From positions 204,166,001 through 204,230,000 of the forward strand of contig JBITNC010000001.1 in NCBI GenBank assembly GCA_050084985.1: 64,000 bases of DNA, given 5' to 3'. Of this stretch, positions 32,974-45,100 are shown in pieces. Made by a program: the position numbers and the translations under genes. The notes under the pieces are model-generated. The model saw only the letters and a list, made by a program, of their open reading frames with translations, did no database searches and was not told the DNA's origin. The DNA is from Nageia nagi. Its lineage: Eukaryota; Pinophyta. Numbering within the stretch: position 1 is the stretch's first letter; every line of letters begins with the position of its first letter.

Positions 32974-34378
32974 TGTATATTCATACATAATAACTTATTT
33001 GTTTAAAGCCCCAGCATACTTTTCTTGCAACTACAAGTTCATTTTACGATCTCCGGAAGTTTCAGAACAAATAAAGCTTTGTTTTGGTGAAGACCGGGTT
33101 CCGGAGATGATGAGGTCAGCAGAGAGATAATTAAAAGCCAGAGGCAGCGGAAAGAAAGTGTTCCGGAATAAGATGATGACATCATAGGAAAAGGAATAAA
33201 GCTCCATTGTGGAAACGACCGGATTTCAGAGATGATGAGGTCAGCAGAGACATAATTAAAAGCCGGAGACAGCGGAAAGAAAGTGTTCCGGAATAAGATG
33301 ATGACGTCATAGGAAAAGGAATAAAGCTCCGTTGTGGAAACGACCGGGTTCTGGAGATGATGAGGTCAGTAGAGACATAATTAAAAGCCGGAGACAGCGG
33401 AAAGAAAGTGTTCCGGAATAAGATGATGATGTCATAGGAAAAGGAATAAAGCTCCATTGTGGAAACGACTGGATTCCAGAGATGATGAGGTCAGCAGAGA
33501 GATAATTAAAAGCTAGAGGCAGCGAAAGAAAGTGTTCCGGAATAAGATGATGATGTCATAGGAAAAGGAATAAAGCTCAGTTATGGAAACGACCAAATTC
33601 TGGAGATGATGAGGTAAGCAAGGGGTGATCAAAAGGCCCGGAGTCAGTGAATAAAGTTTCTAAAATAACGATGTCACAAAGAAAGGATAAGTGTAGTTCT
33701 GGAGGTAGTTACCTTCCACGACATTCCCAGTTTTGTAACTGTCAGACAAATGGCATGTATGTATGATGATAGTTAGAAGTGGCCAGTATCTTGAGGCCGT
33801 TTTGTAAACTGTTCTGTTGTAACTGCTATTTCTTCAGTATAAGTATATGAAAATAAAGTGAAAGAAGGGTCGGAAGCCCTAGTATTGCTCTTTACATTTG
33901 TTCTCGAAGACCTGTAGTCTTTTATCAGTATTATGAAACCATCTTGACCTTTCTTGTCTAGCACTCGTAATTATTGTTCTTAATTAGGTTACATCATGGC
34001 AACTTGGCTTGTTTCCTGAATGATAATCATGAACTGCTAGTATAACTGTGTCTGCATATATGGTAGAGTAAAGCTGGAAAGCTATTAGAGAGTGAGAGCT
34101 TGTATCGTAGCTGCTACACTAGATTTAGACCAAGGTTTCACGCACTGTGAAAGCCCACGCTGAACTAGTGATCCACCTTTGCTTTCTCTCTTGTTACCTT
34201 AACCTTTTGCTTAAATTCCTCGCACTCTACTCCTTTTATTTCCTTTCTTGTTACTTTTTCTACACCCAATGGATAAGGAACCGGCCTTCTCCGGAGATCA
34301 GACTATCACATAGTTTGTTCTTGATGTACTTTGGTTGAGATTGTTCACGGCGCATATATTACACAATCCTAATCAACA
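32974..34378 (+). repeat. Element 2 3' LTR
   Basis: Same length and ends as 25786-27190. The sequence just before it (GAAGTCGCCATAA) is not a purine tract; the nearest purine run is GATAAAGGCAAAA near 32938. Confidence 0.95.
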
Positions 34379-34383
34379 GTAAG

Positions 34384-35249
34384 TATTTATCATAATTTAC
34401 ATTCTTTTTTGGATAACACTCGTGTATATAGGCATCCTCCTCCAAATAGGAATAGGAATTAGATCAAAAGGCATAACACTAGTGATGTGCATTATGGATT
34501 TCATAGTGCTAACAGCATAAGGATGACTAGTACAAAAGTACCTCTTTTTTTCCCTACCTCTATAAAGTGTATTTGGATGGAAAAAACTCCCCAAATACAT
34601 AATGTTATTCTTTGAGCTCTTTTTGACATCACAATCAGTGTATATTAGTAGCTAGGGTATTTTTGTGTCTTTTTTCTTTCTTATTCTATGTGTTCACCAT
34701 TCTAGTAATTTTTTTTTTCTTTTTATCCATTTTTTCTTTCTATGTCCATAATTTGAGGATCCAACTCCTCTCTATGCATAGTTCCAATATCCTACTATCT
34801 CTGTGTTAGGGTGCCAACACCATGGTTTTCTCAGGAATGGATGTTTAAAATGCACTTTTTATCATTCTAAATAATGTACCTTAGCCTCTAGGCTATTCTT
34901 GGGTGTTGTGTCATGATATATGTATGCTCACATACACTTTCCTAACCTTTATTAGTTTCTCCAAGGTATCTTGGTTCCTTCATTTCAATTTGTGTGTATT
35001 TCTTATGGTTGTTATCAGTTGTACATAACATAATGTGTGTGTGCTTAGCATATTTTACTAGTAATGAGTTAGTTTTTAGATTTCATTGTGCCTGTGTGTG
35101 TGTCCAATGTCAACCATTTAAATATAACACAAAGATAAAAAAACATAGAGTATTGAGTCCACAAAATGGGTCATATACATATATATCACTCATCATGAGT
35201 CCATGAGTCTTCAAAAGTGTCTTGGCCCTCATATGCTTGGCCCATAATT
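34384..35249. other. Element 0 internal sequence right of element 2, unassigned
   Basis: It continues the element 0 sequence after the second GTAAG. No pol domain can be read here on the plus strand. On the minus strand there are short frames but no recognised domain. A phrase near 34806 (TAGGGTGCCAACACCATGG) resembles one at 59455 in the 3' part of element 0. Confidence 0.4.
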
Positions 35250-36840
35250 TGGAAATTTCTAGATCTTAAGCTATAATATTATCATGATAACTTTTCATGA
35301 ATGCCCACACCTAATATGGTGGGGGAATGGTGAGCCTATCCTAGATACCCTTCATTATTTGAAATAGTGAATCCACCTCTGGATCCTGCATCGTAAGTGT
35401 AGACTTCACCATAACCAACTCTACCTCCAATGGTTAGAGACATGTCAACTCAACCTCCATTAGCCTTAGTATAGCTAGATCAGCCTCCATAGCTACTACT
35501 TATGTATCTAGCACCCCTATTATATAATACATAATGCTAGTTAGTCTCTCATTAGCTATATTGAAAATTTGAAAATCATGAAGCACTATGAGTAGAATCT
35601 TTCTCACCTAGATCAAGGGTAACTATTGCTAGCATCTTTAGTCCCCCTATTGGTGGATGCCCATCATGGATAGGATTATCTACATTCATATGATCCTCCT
35701 CCTATAATGATGGGCTCACTACATCATCACTCCCACTATTTGACTCATCCAAGCCCAAAGAGCCTAGATGCATAGCTATCCACCATATCACATAATCAAG
35801 GGCAACCCCAGGAGCCATGGCTACCTCCATAATAACATCTTTTATTGGTGTATCTAGCCAACTTACCATCCACACTAACATATCATGAGCACTATTAGGG
35901 ATGTTTTTCTCTACTATGTATCATTGATACATTGGGGGAAATATTGGGATTGATTGCTATATCCCAAATTGTATCAACATCTACACTAGATGATATGGCT
36001 CCACTATCTTCCACCTAGTCTAAAAGAAGTGGGTTTACTTCACCCATGCCAAATGATGAGCATCCTTGTACCAAACATAATTAGCATAGCACACCTATAT
36101 GATTTCCACCTCATGGAGGCCATTGATATACCTCCTCCTTACCTCCATGAATCAAGGAGGCCTATATCCACCTAATGGATTAGTCTAGCATACTAGGGCC
36201 ACATCTATTGGGTCATCTATTTCCCTCTATAGTCCCACTAGCTTGATAACTAAGATGTGCTCATAGGTCCAGACTTGTAGAATACCAACATGATCAATCA
36301 TCACATTGACCTTATTAATGTTGAAGAATGAATACAAATCCCTCTAAAGTTATGCCAATACTACTATCCCCCATGCAAACTATCACCCACAAGCGTATAT
36401 CTCTTGTACTATCCATGTTAGCCTAAGAGGATAAGCCAAATGGATTTTTTTGGGACATAAGTAGGTGGTAATAATAGTTTCCAAATGTAGCCTCAAATTT
36501 CTCCCTACTCTAGCATACCTATAGCCCTCTGTGAGTAACATCAATGATGATCCTAGTCATGGTCATCCAATCTGATCAACCATGAACACTTAACCCCATG
36601 AGTGTTATCATCCCCCATCTCACATTGATATACCAAGCCAACCCTAATGGGTATACCCCAAATCTGGTACATATTTTCCAAATTTATTATCATTTCACTT
36701 TTGGGAAGGTGAAATGAGTAGCAATCTTGATCCCATCTCTCAGCTAATACAATGAGAGGAGGAGTATCCACCTATACTTTCCCTATGAATGCAAGCTCCC
36801 TTAACCTACATTATTCTAAAATATCATATAATTATTAGGT
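35250..36840 (-). pseudogene. Antisense plant mobile domain (PMD-like) protein relic in element 0
   Basis: On the minus strand 36771-36553 reads PPLIVLAERWDQDCYSFHLP, then EMIINLENMYQIWGIPIRV. This is the signature opening of the plant mobile domain of MAIN/MAIL-type and transposon proteins (LVERWRPETHTFHLP...ITLEDVALQLGLPVDG). About 250 codons further on, near 36290-36260, GILQVWTYEHI matches the LLQLWAWERI block. VRRRYINGLHEVEII and YKDAHHL follow, and an acidic, helix-like tail continues to about 35250. Many stops and frame changes occur. Its position between gag and the 3' LTR in antisense agrees with the antisense ORFs reported for some Tat elements. Confidence 0.65.
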
Positions 36841-38322
36841 TCGTAGGAAAGTTTAAACCAAATCTAAATTTATAGTCCTCATAGGCCCACCTCAAATCAA
36901 CCCCTTGCGATCGTGCAAGGTAATGCCTGGGTTTGTTAGTCTATCCTCTTCACTCATGGATAATATACATATAAGGTTTCAATTTGAATATACTTACCAC
37001 ATGTTCAACTAGAATACTATAGAGATACTCTACTAGATAACCTATTGTCCTCATAATCTATCATTGAATACTCCTCCAATTGATGGTAGCCATCTCTACA
37101 TAGTCTTAAAGCCTCTATAGATGTCCTCATGCTTGATGTGCTAAAATTATGAATGGAATAGAAGCTCCAAAAGTACAATGTTGCTAATAAGGTGGCAAAC
37201 TCGATTGGTTCATCAAGGAAGTCAATGCCTACTTGTCAGAGCCCCAAATGGCAAGGGTGCTAAGGTCAAAATGACCTATTTTTACAAATATTTTGATTTT
37301 ATAAGTTAATTTTGGGGCTTTAAATTAGGGCATCACTTCTTTTTTAACATACAATTGCTGAATCCTTATTTGGAGGGCTTATTAGCCTTGTAAAAATTTT
37401 AAATCCCTCTTATCCTTTCTCAAATACTAAAAATTGCCCTTTGTACAGTGCCAATAGCATCCATTTCTTTGAGTTGTGTGTGCTATTGATAAAAATTTGG
37501 ATCTAATTTATTATTAAAATTTATTTGAATGATGCCCACATGTCTCAATTAAATATCACTTCATTATATTTTTCATTAAATTTTATATTAGGTTTAGGAT
37601 GCGAACATTGTGCTAATATGTTGTTTAGATGAGTTTCCAATGTGCCTAGTTCATTTTCATCAATTGCTAGTTTTTCATATGATAATGGATATTTGTTAAT
37701 GATATGCAATTAAAAAAATTGGATTATGTATACTTGATTTTAGTCATTTGGTAGGGTAAAATTATATCTTCAAGAAGGTTGTTCCTAGGCAGTTGTAGGT
37801 CCTTGATATTTGTAAGAGTTGGTGACATATGAAGGCATTGCTTAATTAGATGACTTTCTCCACTTATTTTGTGATGCCAACATTGTACTAACATGAAGGC
37901 ATTGTTAGTGTACCAATATATGAGTTACTCAAATGATTAAAAACCCTCCTATACTTATCCTTAATTGCACCTTTCTAGCATGAGGATTGATACTGAAATT
38001 ATGCTTCCATCATGAGGTATGGATATTTTATTTTTCTCTTTTCATTTGATATTATTAAGCATGTTAAATTTATATTTGGAAATGTTGATATTTGTTAAAA
38101 TGAATTGATGCATGCCAAGTGAATAAATTGACATCTATTGGTTTACCTAAAGTTAGCATGGAGAAATATGTAGAATGATGGGGTATTATCTCCCCTTCTA
38201 GACTTCACTTTGCATTCTGCATTACATTTCTCATAGCTTTGAAATATCTCTATTCTCCTCCATGTGTTCATGATTCATGACTATCACCCAAATGATAACA
38301 TGATGATAAGGTGGTACAATGT
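36841..38322. other. Element 0 internal sequence left of element 3, unassigned
   Basis: AT-rich and non-coding by inspection. Two loosely similar phrases around 37590-37670 and 37870-37930 (both with AACATTGTxCTAA) hint at a degenerate repeat. Its right end is the GTGTT target of element 3. Confidence 0.4.
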
Positions 38323-38327
38323 GTGTT

Positions 38328-39398
38328 TGATCCAAAAATTTGGATCCCTTCAACATTCAATAATCTCCATTTTAGTGTGTTCGTTGTGATCATCTTATCT
38401 TTAGCTTTTCGATGCTCTTTTGGATTGAGAATATGAGTTCATATGTGGAAGTTATGAAATTAATTCCAATTTGTGTATTTTTGAAAAAAAAAATCAAATG
38501 TGGGTGGCCATTTTGGCAGGACTCGCCTACCACTGTGGGGACCTGCCTACCACCGAAGTGATAGCATGGAGGTGACAGGGTAGGTTGACCATCTGACTAC
38601 CTATCAGACATGGAGGACCACATGAGCATGACCACTAGCCCATCCACCTATGCACAACCATCAACCTACTCGACCTACAAACCAAATTGTGCCCAGTCAG
38701 CTAAGCTACCTAGTCTAACTGCTAGCAAGTGCCACATGTCACCACCATAGTGCACCCACCCAGTTTTAGATTTTTTAATGTATTTTGGTGTTTTAAAGGT
38801 TTTTTAGTGATTTTTGATTCACCTAAGGTCCTATTATTAGGCTAAGTTAATCCTATAAGCCTAAAATAGTCCAAAGAGCATTTTTTTTCATTTCAGAGCT
38901 CATTTTTGGGAGATTTTTACAACCATTTGAGCCTAAATTTACCAAGAAGATCAAGGAGGTTAATGGGTATCTGAAAATGGGTTTTTTAAAAAATTTCCTA
39001 GTTGTAATACTCTCCAATTTTAGCCCCCAAAATTGTATAAAAAGGGAGCAAATTGGATAGGAGAAAAAAAGAAGGATTCAAGATGGTTGTTCTTAATTCT
39101 TATTGTGATTTTTAGAGTTGTGAGTGTGTTGTGAATGTGAGAGGAGGTTTTGAAGGACCATGGAGGCCTTGTAAAGTGATTCCACCCATTGATAGTAGAG
39201 ATCTTTTGAGCTAGATGTAGCCCACACTGGGTGAACTAGGATAAATTTTGCTTGTCTCTTCTATGGTGAATGCTTTTCTCTTCTCTATGTTTATAATTTA
39301 TTTCTTGATTTTCCTTTACAAGCACTTAATTATTTTAAGTGTGAATTGATCTTAAGAGAAGATTAAAGTGAAATTTTAATCTTATAGTTTATGGATCA
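38328..39398 (+). repeat. Element 3 5' LTR
   Basis: Pairs with 57235-58303. A segment at about 38505-38765 is markedly G+C rich with repeated CCTACCACC and CCACC phrases. TATAAAAAGGG at 39036-39046 is conserved in both copies. Confidence 0.93.
39036..39043 (+). promoter_or_regulatory. TATA box of element 3 LTR
   Basis: TATAAAAA followed by GGGAGC; the same box is at 57945-57952 in the 3' LTR. Confidence 0.65.
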
Positions 39399-39402
39399 AG
39401 TT

Positions 39403-39414
39403 TGGTATCAGAGC
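39403..39414 (+). other. Element 3 primer-binding site (initiator Met tRNA)
   Basis: TGGTATCAGAGC, a perfect match to the common plant initiator-Met site, four bases after the 5' LTR. Confidence 0.9.
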
Positions 39415-39479
39415 AATTAAAATCATTGGGATAACCTATATTTTTGAGATTGTTGATGGTGTTTAGAAAGTGTTCTTGT

Positions 39480-40891
39480 ATGTATACTAGGTCACAAAGC
39501 AAGGAAGGAGAAGGAGAATTTGGGGAGGAGGATCCAGAAATTGGTTCTAGAGTTTGGCTAAAGAAGCAAAGAGAGCTTGGAGCCATGGCCAATGAAGGAG
39601 GGTCTAATGTGGAAAATCAAATTACTGATCTCTCCATAATGTTCCAAAAGATGTCTCTACAATTCCAACAACTTCAAGAACAATAATACAAGAAAAATGA
39701 AGGTAAAACTAGTGAATGTGATAAAATTGACAATGATGTTACACATAGTGTTTTTCAAATTTCTCCTTTGAAATTGGAAGTTAAATTTGATTTGCCTACT
39801 TTTATTGGAGAAGTAAATGCTGAGAAGTTAGACCATTGGATTAAACAAATTGAAGTATATTATTGAATTCAAAGAATTGTAAGAGATGAGGATAAAATCC
39901 AATTAGCAACTCTTAAAATGAGTGGTAATGCACTTGTTTGGTGGGAAAGTTGTTTGCAAAGTAAGAATGTATCAATTCAAGCTTGTATTGCTTCTTGGAT
40001 CCATTTTATACAATTGCTTAGAAATCAGTTTTATCCTTTGGGTTAGCGATAAAAGGCATTCATGGAATGGCAAACTTTCCATCAAGGCAAAGGGTAAAGT
40101 GTGCAAGAGTACACTACGAAATTCTAAAGAAGAGATACAATGCTAGGTATTCCTCTTGATTCCCAAGATACTCTTATTAAGTATATTGGTGGTTTGCACA
40201 ATTATTTAAGGCATACAATATTGATGTTTGATCCAAATGATTTGGATAAAATTTATGTACAAACCACTCACTTAAAAGAAAGGGGAAAATTTGTTAAGGA
40301 TGGGAAAAAGAACAATGCTTTCAATAACAATAGTAATAATGATTCTAAAAAGAACAAAGGAAAGGGAAAAAAGAAAACTATGTCTACTACACAAAAAGAG
40401 AAGTCTAAATATGTATGTAAACATTGTCAAAAAGAAGGTCATTTAGAGGCTAAATGTTGGAAATTGCATCCTGAATTACGCCCTAAACCTAAAGAGCAAA
40501 AGAAACAAACAAATATTGTTACTAAGGAAATTGAAGATGGTTCAGATGTAGATGATAAAATGGCATGTATGGTTTTGCATAATACACCTAATGAAGATGA
40601 GGAAAAGAAGAAAATTGAATTTTTTCACATCAAGGTGCAAGCTAAGAAGACTAGGATTGATACATTGTTTGATTCTGGATCTCAAGCCAACTTAATTGCA
40701 AAAAAGTATGTCAAATTACTTGCACTCACTACTCAACCTCATCCAAACCCATATCCATTGGGATGGGTTAATAAAAATTCAAATTTAAAGGTAACACAAC
40801 AATGCAAGTTGTAATTTGGGATTAATAGGGAGTACATTGATGAAGTTTTACTTGATGTTGTTCCTTTGGATATTTGTGGGATTGTGCTTGG
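39480..40891 (+). pseudogene. gag: Element 3 gag and start of protease, broken
   Basis: From ATG at 39480 (MYTRSQSKEGEGEFGEED) the frame reads a chromovirus Gag. Landmarks are KFDLPTFIGEVNAEKLDHWI, LKMSGNALVWWES, a Lys/Asn-rich linker and a classical zinc knuckle CKHCQKEGHLEAKC (CX2CX4HX4C) near 40420-40460. Protease begins with LFDSGSQANLIAKKY at about 40665, active-site DSG intact. Stops interrupt at 39685, 39865 and between 40045 and 40130. The frame runs to DICGIVLG at 40890, where element 4 was inserted. The matching continuation SPYLWERDALFY lies at 54107. Confidence 0.88.
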
Positions 40892-42148
40892 TGTGTATAT
40901 CAAATTATGAACCTAAAATGCAATTTAGATAGATAAATCATTCAACATAATTAATCATGAACATATTCAACAATACACATCAATAATAATAATGATATTA
41001 TATTCTAAAATATTTGAATACAAAAAGCAAGTTTTTATTGATCTGTTTTAATCAGCATCGATAGAGATCGCTGTGGATCAGTAACGGTCGATAACGTATT
41101 AGCAACGATCAATGCGGATCGGTAATAATTGAAGCACGACTCTACATTCTCTACGCCATCATTATGCTCATTGTAAACTTTTGGCCTCTGTTATCGATCT
41201 GGTGGATCACCATTGACCGATCTTTGAATCATCGATGATCAGATCTGTAAGCACTAGAGTAATCTTTTCACAGAATTTTGAAATGTTTTTTTCTATTCCT
41301 TATTGTTCTCTTTCATGCTTACTTCTATCGTTCTTTTTCTGTATTGACCCTGCACACAAAAAATGAACGAAACATCAAAAGCATACCTACTCATACATAT
41401 GAATTAGCAAATGAATAACATAATATGGAAATATAATTGATATGAGATTTGCTATTGATCAAGCTTACAATCTTTTGCTAATAATCTCCTGATTTGATTT
41501 CGGTAGAGCTTCGTTATAGTAAAATTGGGTCCCTTTGTTCACTTACAGAACTTCAATTTATAAGCTCCAAAGTTTGTTATTCATTTGTTTTGGTGTCACA
41601 AGATTCCAGGTAACCTCTCGTATGAATTGTTGAGGTGTTATTATCTCAAATTTGTATCCATGATTCCAAATCATTCATGCTAGGCTATTCTCGGCTTAGA
41701 TTTATCTATTTCTGAATTAATCAGGGATCATCAATGATCATACTGGATCATCAACGATCCTATAGGTTTGTCAACGATCATACTGGATCGTCAACAATTT
41801 TTCCACAATTTTTATAGTGGTATTAAAATGATCACCAAATGATCCTAGAGGATCATCAACGATCCTACAGGATCATCAACGATCATAATGGATCGTCAAC
41901 GATTTTTTCCCAATTTTTATAGTGATTAAAATGATCACCAAATGGTCATTTTTTAATGAAAAGGGGTCGTATGACCACTTGTTTTGCATCTACTTGAAAA
42001 GATCTATCCAATAATGGAGTTTTAAAGCTTGTTTAATGCTTGTATAAGGATTTATGATTATTTTAATGTGATATATGTTAGAAATATATTTATTTTATTT
42101 ATTTATATGTTGTTAAACTAGATGTAGGGTTTATTTTGAGTGTCTACA
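40892..42148 (-). repeat. Element 4 3' LTR (left copy)
   Basis: Ends TGTGTATATC and GTGTCTACA in plus orientation. It contains a 20-bp tandem series at about 41724-41900. Confidence 0.92.
41724..41910. repeat. 20-bp tandem repeat of GGATCRTCAACGATC type in element 4 LTR
   Basis: Units such as GGATCATCAACGATCCTATA follow each other at 20-bp steps in two clusters (about 41725-41800 and 41848-41910). The right LTR has the same at about 53697-53860. Each unit is an imperfect palindrome because GATC brackets TCAAC. A related GATC-rich stretch sits near 41050-41130. Confidence 0.8.
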
Positions 42149-42162
42149 TTTTGCCCCTTTTT
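42149..42162 (-). other. Element 4 polypurine tract (minus strand)
   Basis: The minus strand reads AAAAAGGGGCAAAA immediately before the 3' LTR, very similar to the AAAAAGGGGAAAA of element 0. Confidence 0.85.
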
Positions 42163-45100
42163 GAATTATCAACCGAAGATGAGGTTGATAGTTTCAAAAA
42201 ATGTAGAATGAGAAGCTGTATTATTTGATTATATGTTGTTACTTTTCTATGATATAGGTTTTGACTCAATTTCTTAGATGAATCAAAATTTTGATTTATC
42301 AAATTATGATAAAATGTGTTTCCCTTTAACATTTGATATAATTTTGAAAACAAATTTGAATATACTTCAAAAGTGACTATTTTTGGTATGATGATGTGTT
42401 GAGCTTGTGTGACAGTTGCATGACATTTTTGTTATGTCATTTTGCATGTCTAAGTGCACCTATACCATATAAGTTTCCTTTAGTATATAAGTTTTGATGG
42501 TGTTGTCCTTTGTCCTGACAACGGAGTTTCAAGATGATCTCCTATAACAAGGATATATCACATTTTATCTCCTTTGATATTTGTAAATGTTAATGATATT
42601 TTTAAGAAATATCATCAAAATCTTTTTCATATAAATCTTAAGATCTTTTAGTAGGATATAATTATAGCTTCTCTGAATTAAAATTTATTATTTATTTATT
42701 TATTTATATATATATATATATATTTCATCTTCTGGTGTTGTCATGAGGATATTCCTTGCCATGACTAAATATAATTTTTTAACTTTTGCAATTGATACAT
42801 TTTGAAAATGATATTGTAATACATCAAAACTACACTTGTGTCAATCTCCATACTATGTGCTATTTATGGTAGTTGCATGACAAGACTCTAGTTTGTCTCT
42901 GCATACCGAAGTGAGTATGTGATGATAAGCTTATTTGATGTATACAATTTTGAGATAATGATGTTGTATATTAAAACTTCACTTGTTTTTATCTCCATAC
43001 TGTGTGCTGTTTATGGCAGTTGCATGACAAGACTCTAGTTTGTCTATGCATGCCGAAGCGAGTATGTGATAGGAAGCTTGTTTTGTATATACAAGTCATC
43101 TTTCATTTTTCTCTACTTTTGACCCAGCAGAATGGGTTTCGTGATGATCTTTTGCATAAGTCTTTTAGAATCATATTGAGCATAAATATCTTATTTTAGG
43201 TTATAGGTAATCTTAATCGTGAGTAAACATATAACTTTCAATTTTGTAATTAACAATGTTTTGGGTACATTTTAAGAGAGATGTAGCCATGATCTTACTA
43301 TGTGATCATGGGCTTACTTTGATTGTGGTGCTGATCTTAGCATTATGGCCCTTTTTGAACTGACTAATGATGTCAGTGACGATGATGATAGACTATTCAA
43401 AAAACTAATGCATATTAGCTAGTGAACAAATAAGATGAATGTATGAATGATTCTAACCTTATTGTTTCAATTATTTATAGGTGAACATAAGATTTGATTT
43501 TAGGTCATGAGAAATTGTATTTACCCCAATTATCCAAGTGTGATTTCTTGAACTTTGCAATTAAAGTATTTTGAACACACATTGGTTGTACACCAAACAG
43601 GTACTAAAGGCTTGTTTCCATATATCATTACATGGGTGTCTTGTGTTTACCCCGAGGAAATGTATGGAGCCAAGTTAGGTATATGACATGAAGTCCCCTT
43701 TGTGTGCACTAATTTAAATTTTGATTATTATGTTTTACTCTAGAAAGGTAGGTTTTGCAAAAATCATTAGAATCATGCTTTTTGATGACTAGGGTTTCCT
43801 GAATACTTATAACAATAAGTGATGACTAAACATGCATAACATGACATATGATTTGAACTAGGAAGTTCATGATTCATTGTAAGATCATAAACAATCAATG
43901 GTGTTTATCCTATCAAGGATTCATGATGAAATTATTTATGATCGATTTTGCATGTTTATTTGGTTATCTTCTTCATGTTTTGACTTATTCCCATGAGTAC
44001 ATATCTGTGATGTATGAATATGATGAATGGTTGACACTTGTGTGTAATCACATATGATTTTTTCATATACGTAAATTCATATGTGATACATGATTTTCAT
44101 CTTGCATTGTTGTCATGAATGCATTTAGTATAGAATGGATTGCTCAATGTTCCACTCATGTTTTTGTAAATATTATAACATAGCGATAATGATGAGATGT
44201 TTTATTATTGTATATGCTTGGTGTTTCTTTCATGATTACCTCCATTTTACCTAGTTGTAGGACATTTTTGTTATTTATTTATTTTTTGAACTGCAAACAT
44301 TTTTTTTTTTAATGGCATGATGTGGTGAGCAAACATAGTCATGTATTTTAAGAAGATACCAACAAACTAATATGTTATCATTGTAGACTTATACAAATAC
44401 CACTAGACTCATAAGTAGGTGATAATATACTTGAGGTTGGTAAGTGGTTAAGTCAAGACTTATACACTTGAGTTTATCAACTTATATATGAATATTTTAA
44501 ATCTTGATTTTTGTCAGTTGATGGTAGAGACAAATGATTTGCTTTGGGTCATGGACAATCATATTTGCCCCAAATTATGATCAAACATAAAATTTTTGAA
44601 TTTTTGCAATCAAAGTATTTTGAAAATAAGTTCTACATTTTACTAAGTACTCATGATTGTCTACAAAATGCTATTTCATGGAACACTGTATTCCATAGGC
44701 TCTATGCCATTAGCATGTATGTGACATGGAGTCCTTTCAAAGTAGATAACATTTTAATGTTTGATAATTCTACTATTTGCCCTAGCAGAATGGGTTTCAT
44801 TATCATTTCTTGTAAAAATCATTAGAAACATGTTTTTTCATGATTGGGGTTTTTTGTTGAACAAGACTTGAAAACAAGACAAATGCATTCTACCTCATTT
44901 ATCGAGATGGTGATACAAAATCAAGTTTGCTACAAATATCGTCATAATGATAGATGATATATATTATGTATTTTATTATTCATTCTTAAGAAATTTAAAA
45001 GCATGATTATTAAACTTTAATCATGAACTTACTTTGATGTGCTACACATTGATGGTGTATCTCTAAGTTCGAATAAGTACTTCGATTATTGTTATTATTT

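Larger units (their letters stand above)
25786..34378 (+). mobile_element. Element 2: non-autonomous Athila/Tat-type gypsy element, 8.6 kb, relatively young
   Basis: Both LTRs are 1,405 bp (25786-27190 and 32974-34378) and GTAAG is duplicated exactly (25781-25785 and 34379-34383). By eye the LTRs differ at only a few percent of sites in the stretches compared. The order is primer site, intact gag, integrase C-terminal module directly behind gag, then a long 3' ORF. Protease, RT, RNase H and the integrase core are missing, so it needs a helper. It is less AT-rich and keeps more CpG than its neighbours, which fits recent arrival. No standard purine tract is seen before the 3' LTR. Confidence 0.9.

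Noticed and set aside
36553-36771. Host PMD gene exon
   Set aside because: It lies within the borders of element 0 and is full of stops; an element-borne relic is the simpler reading.
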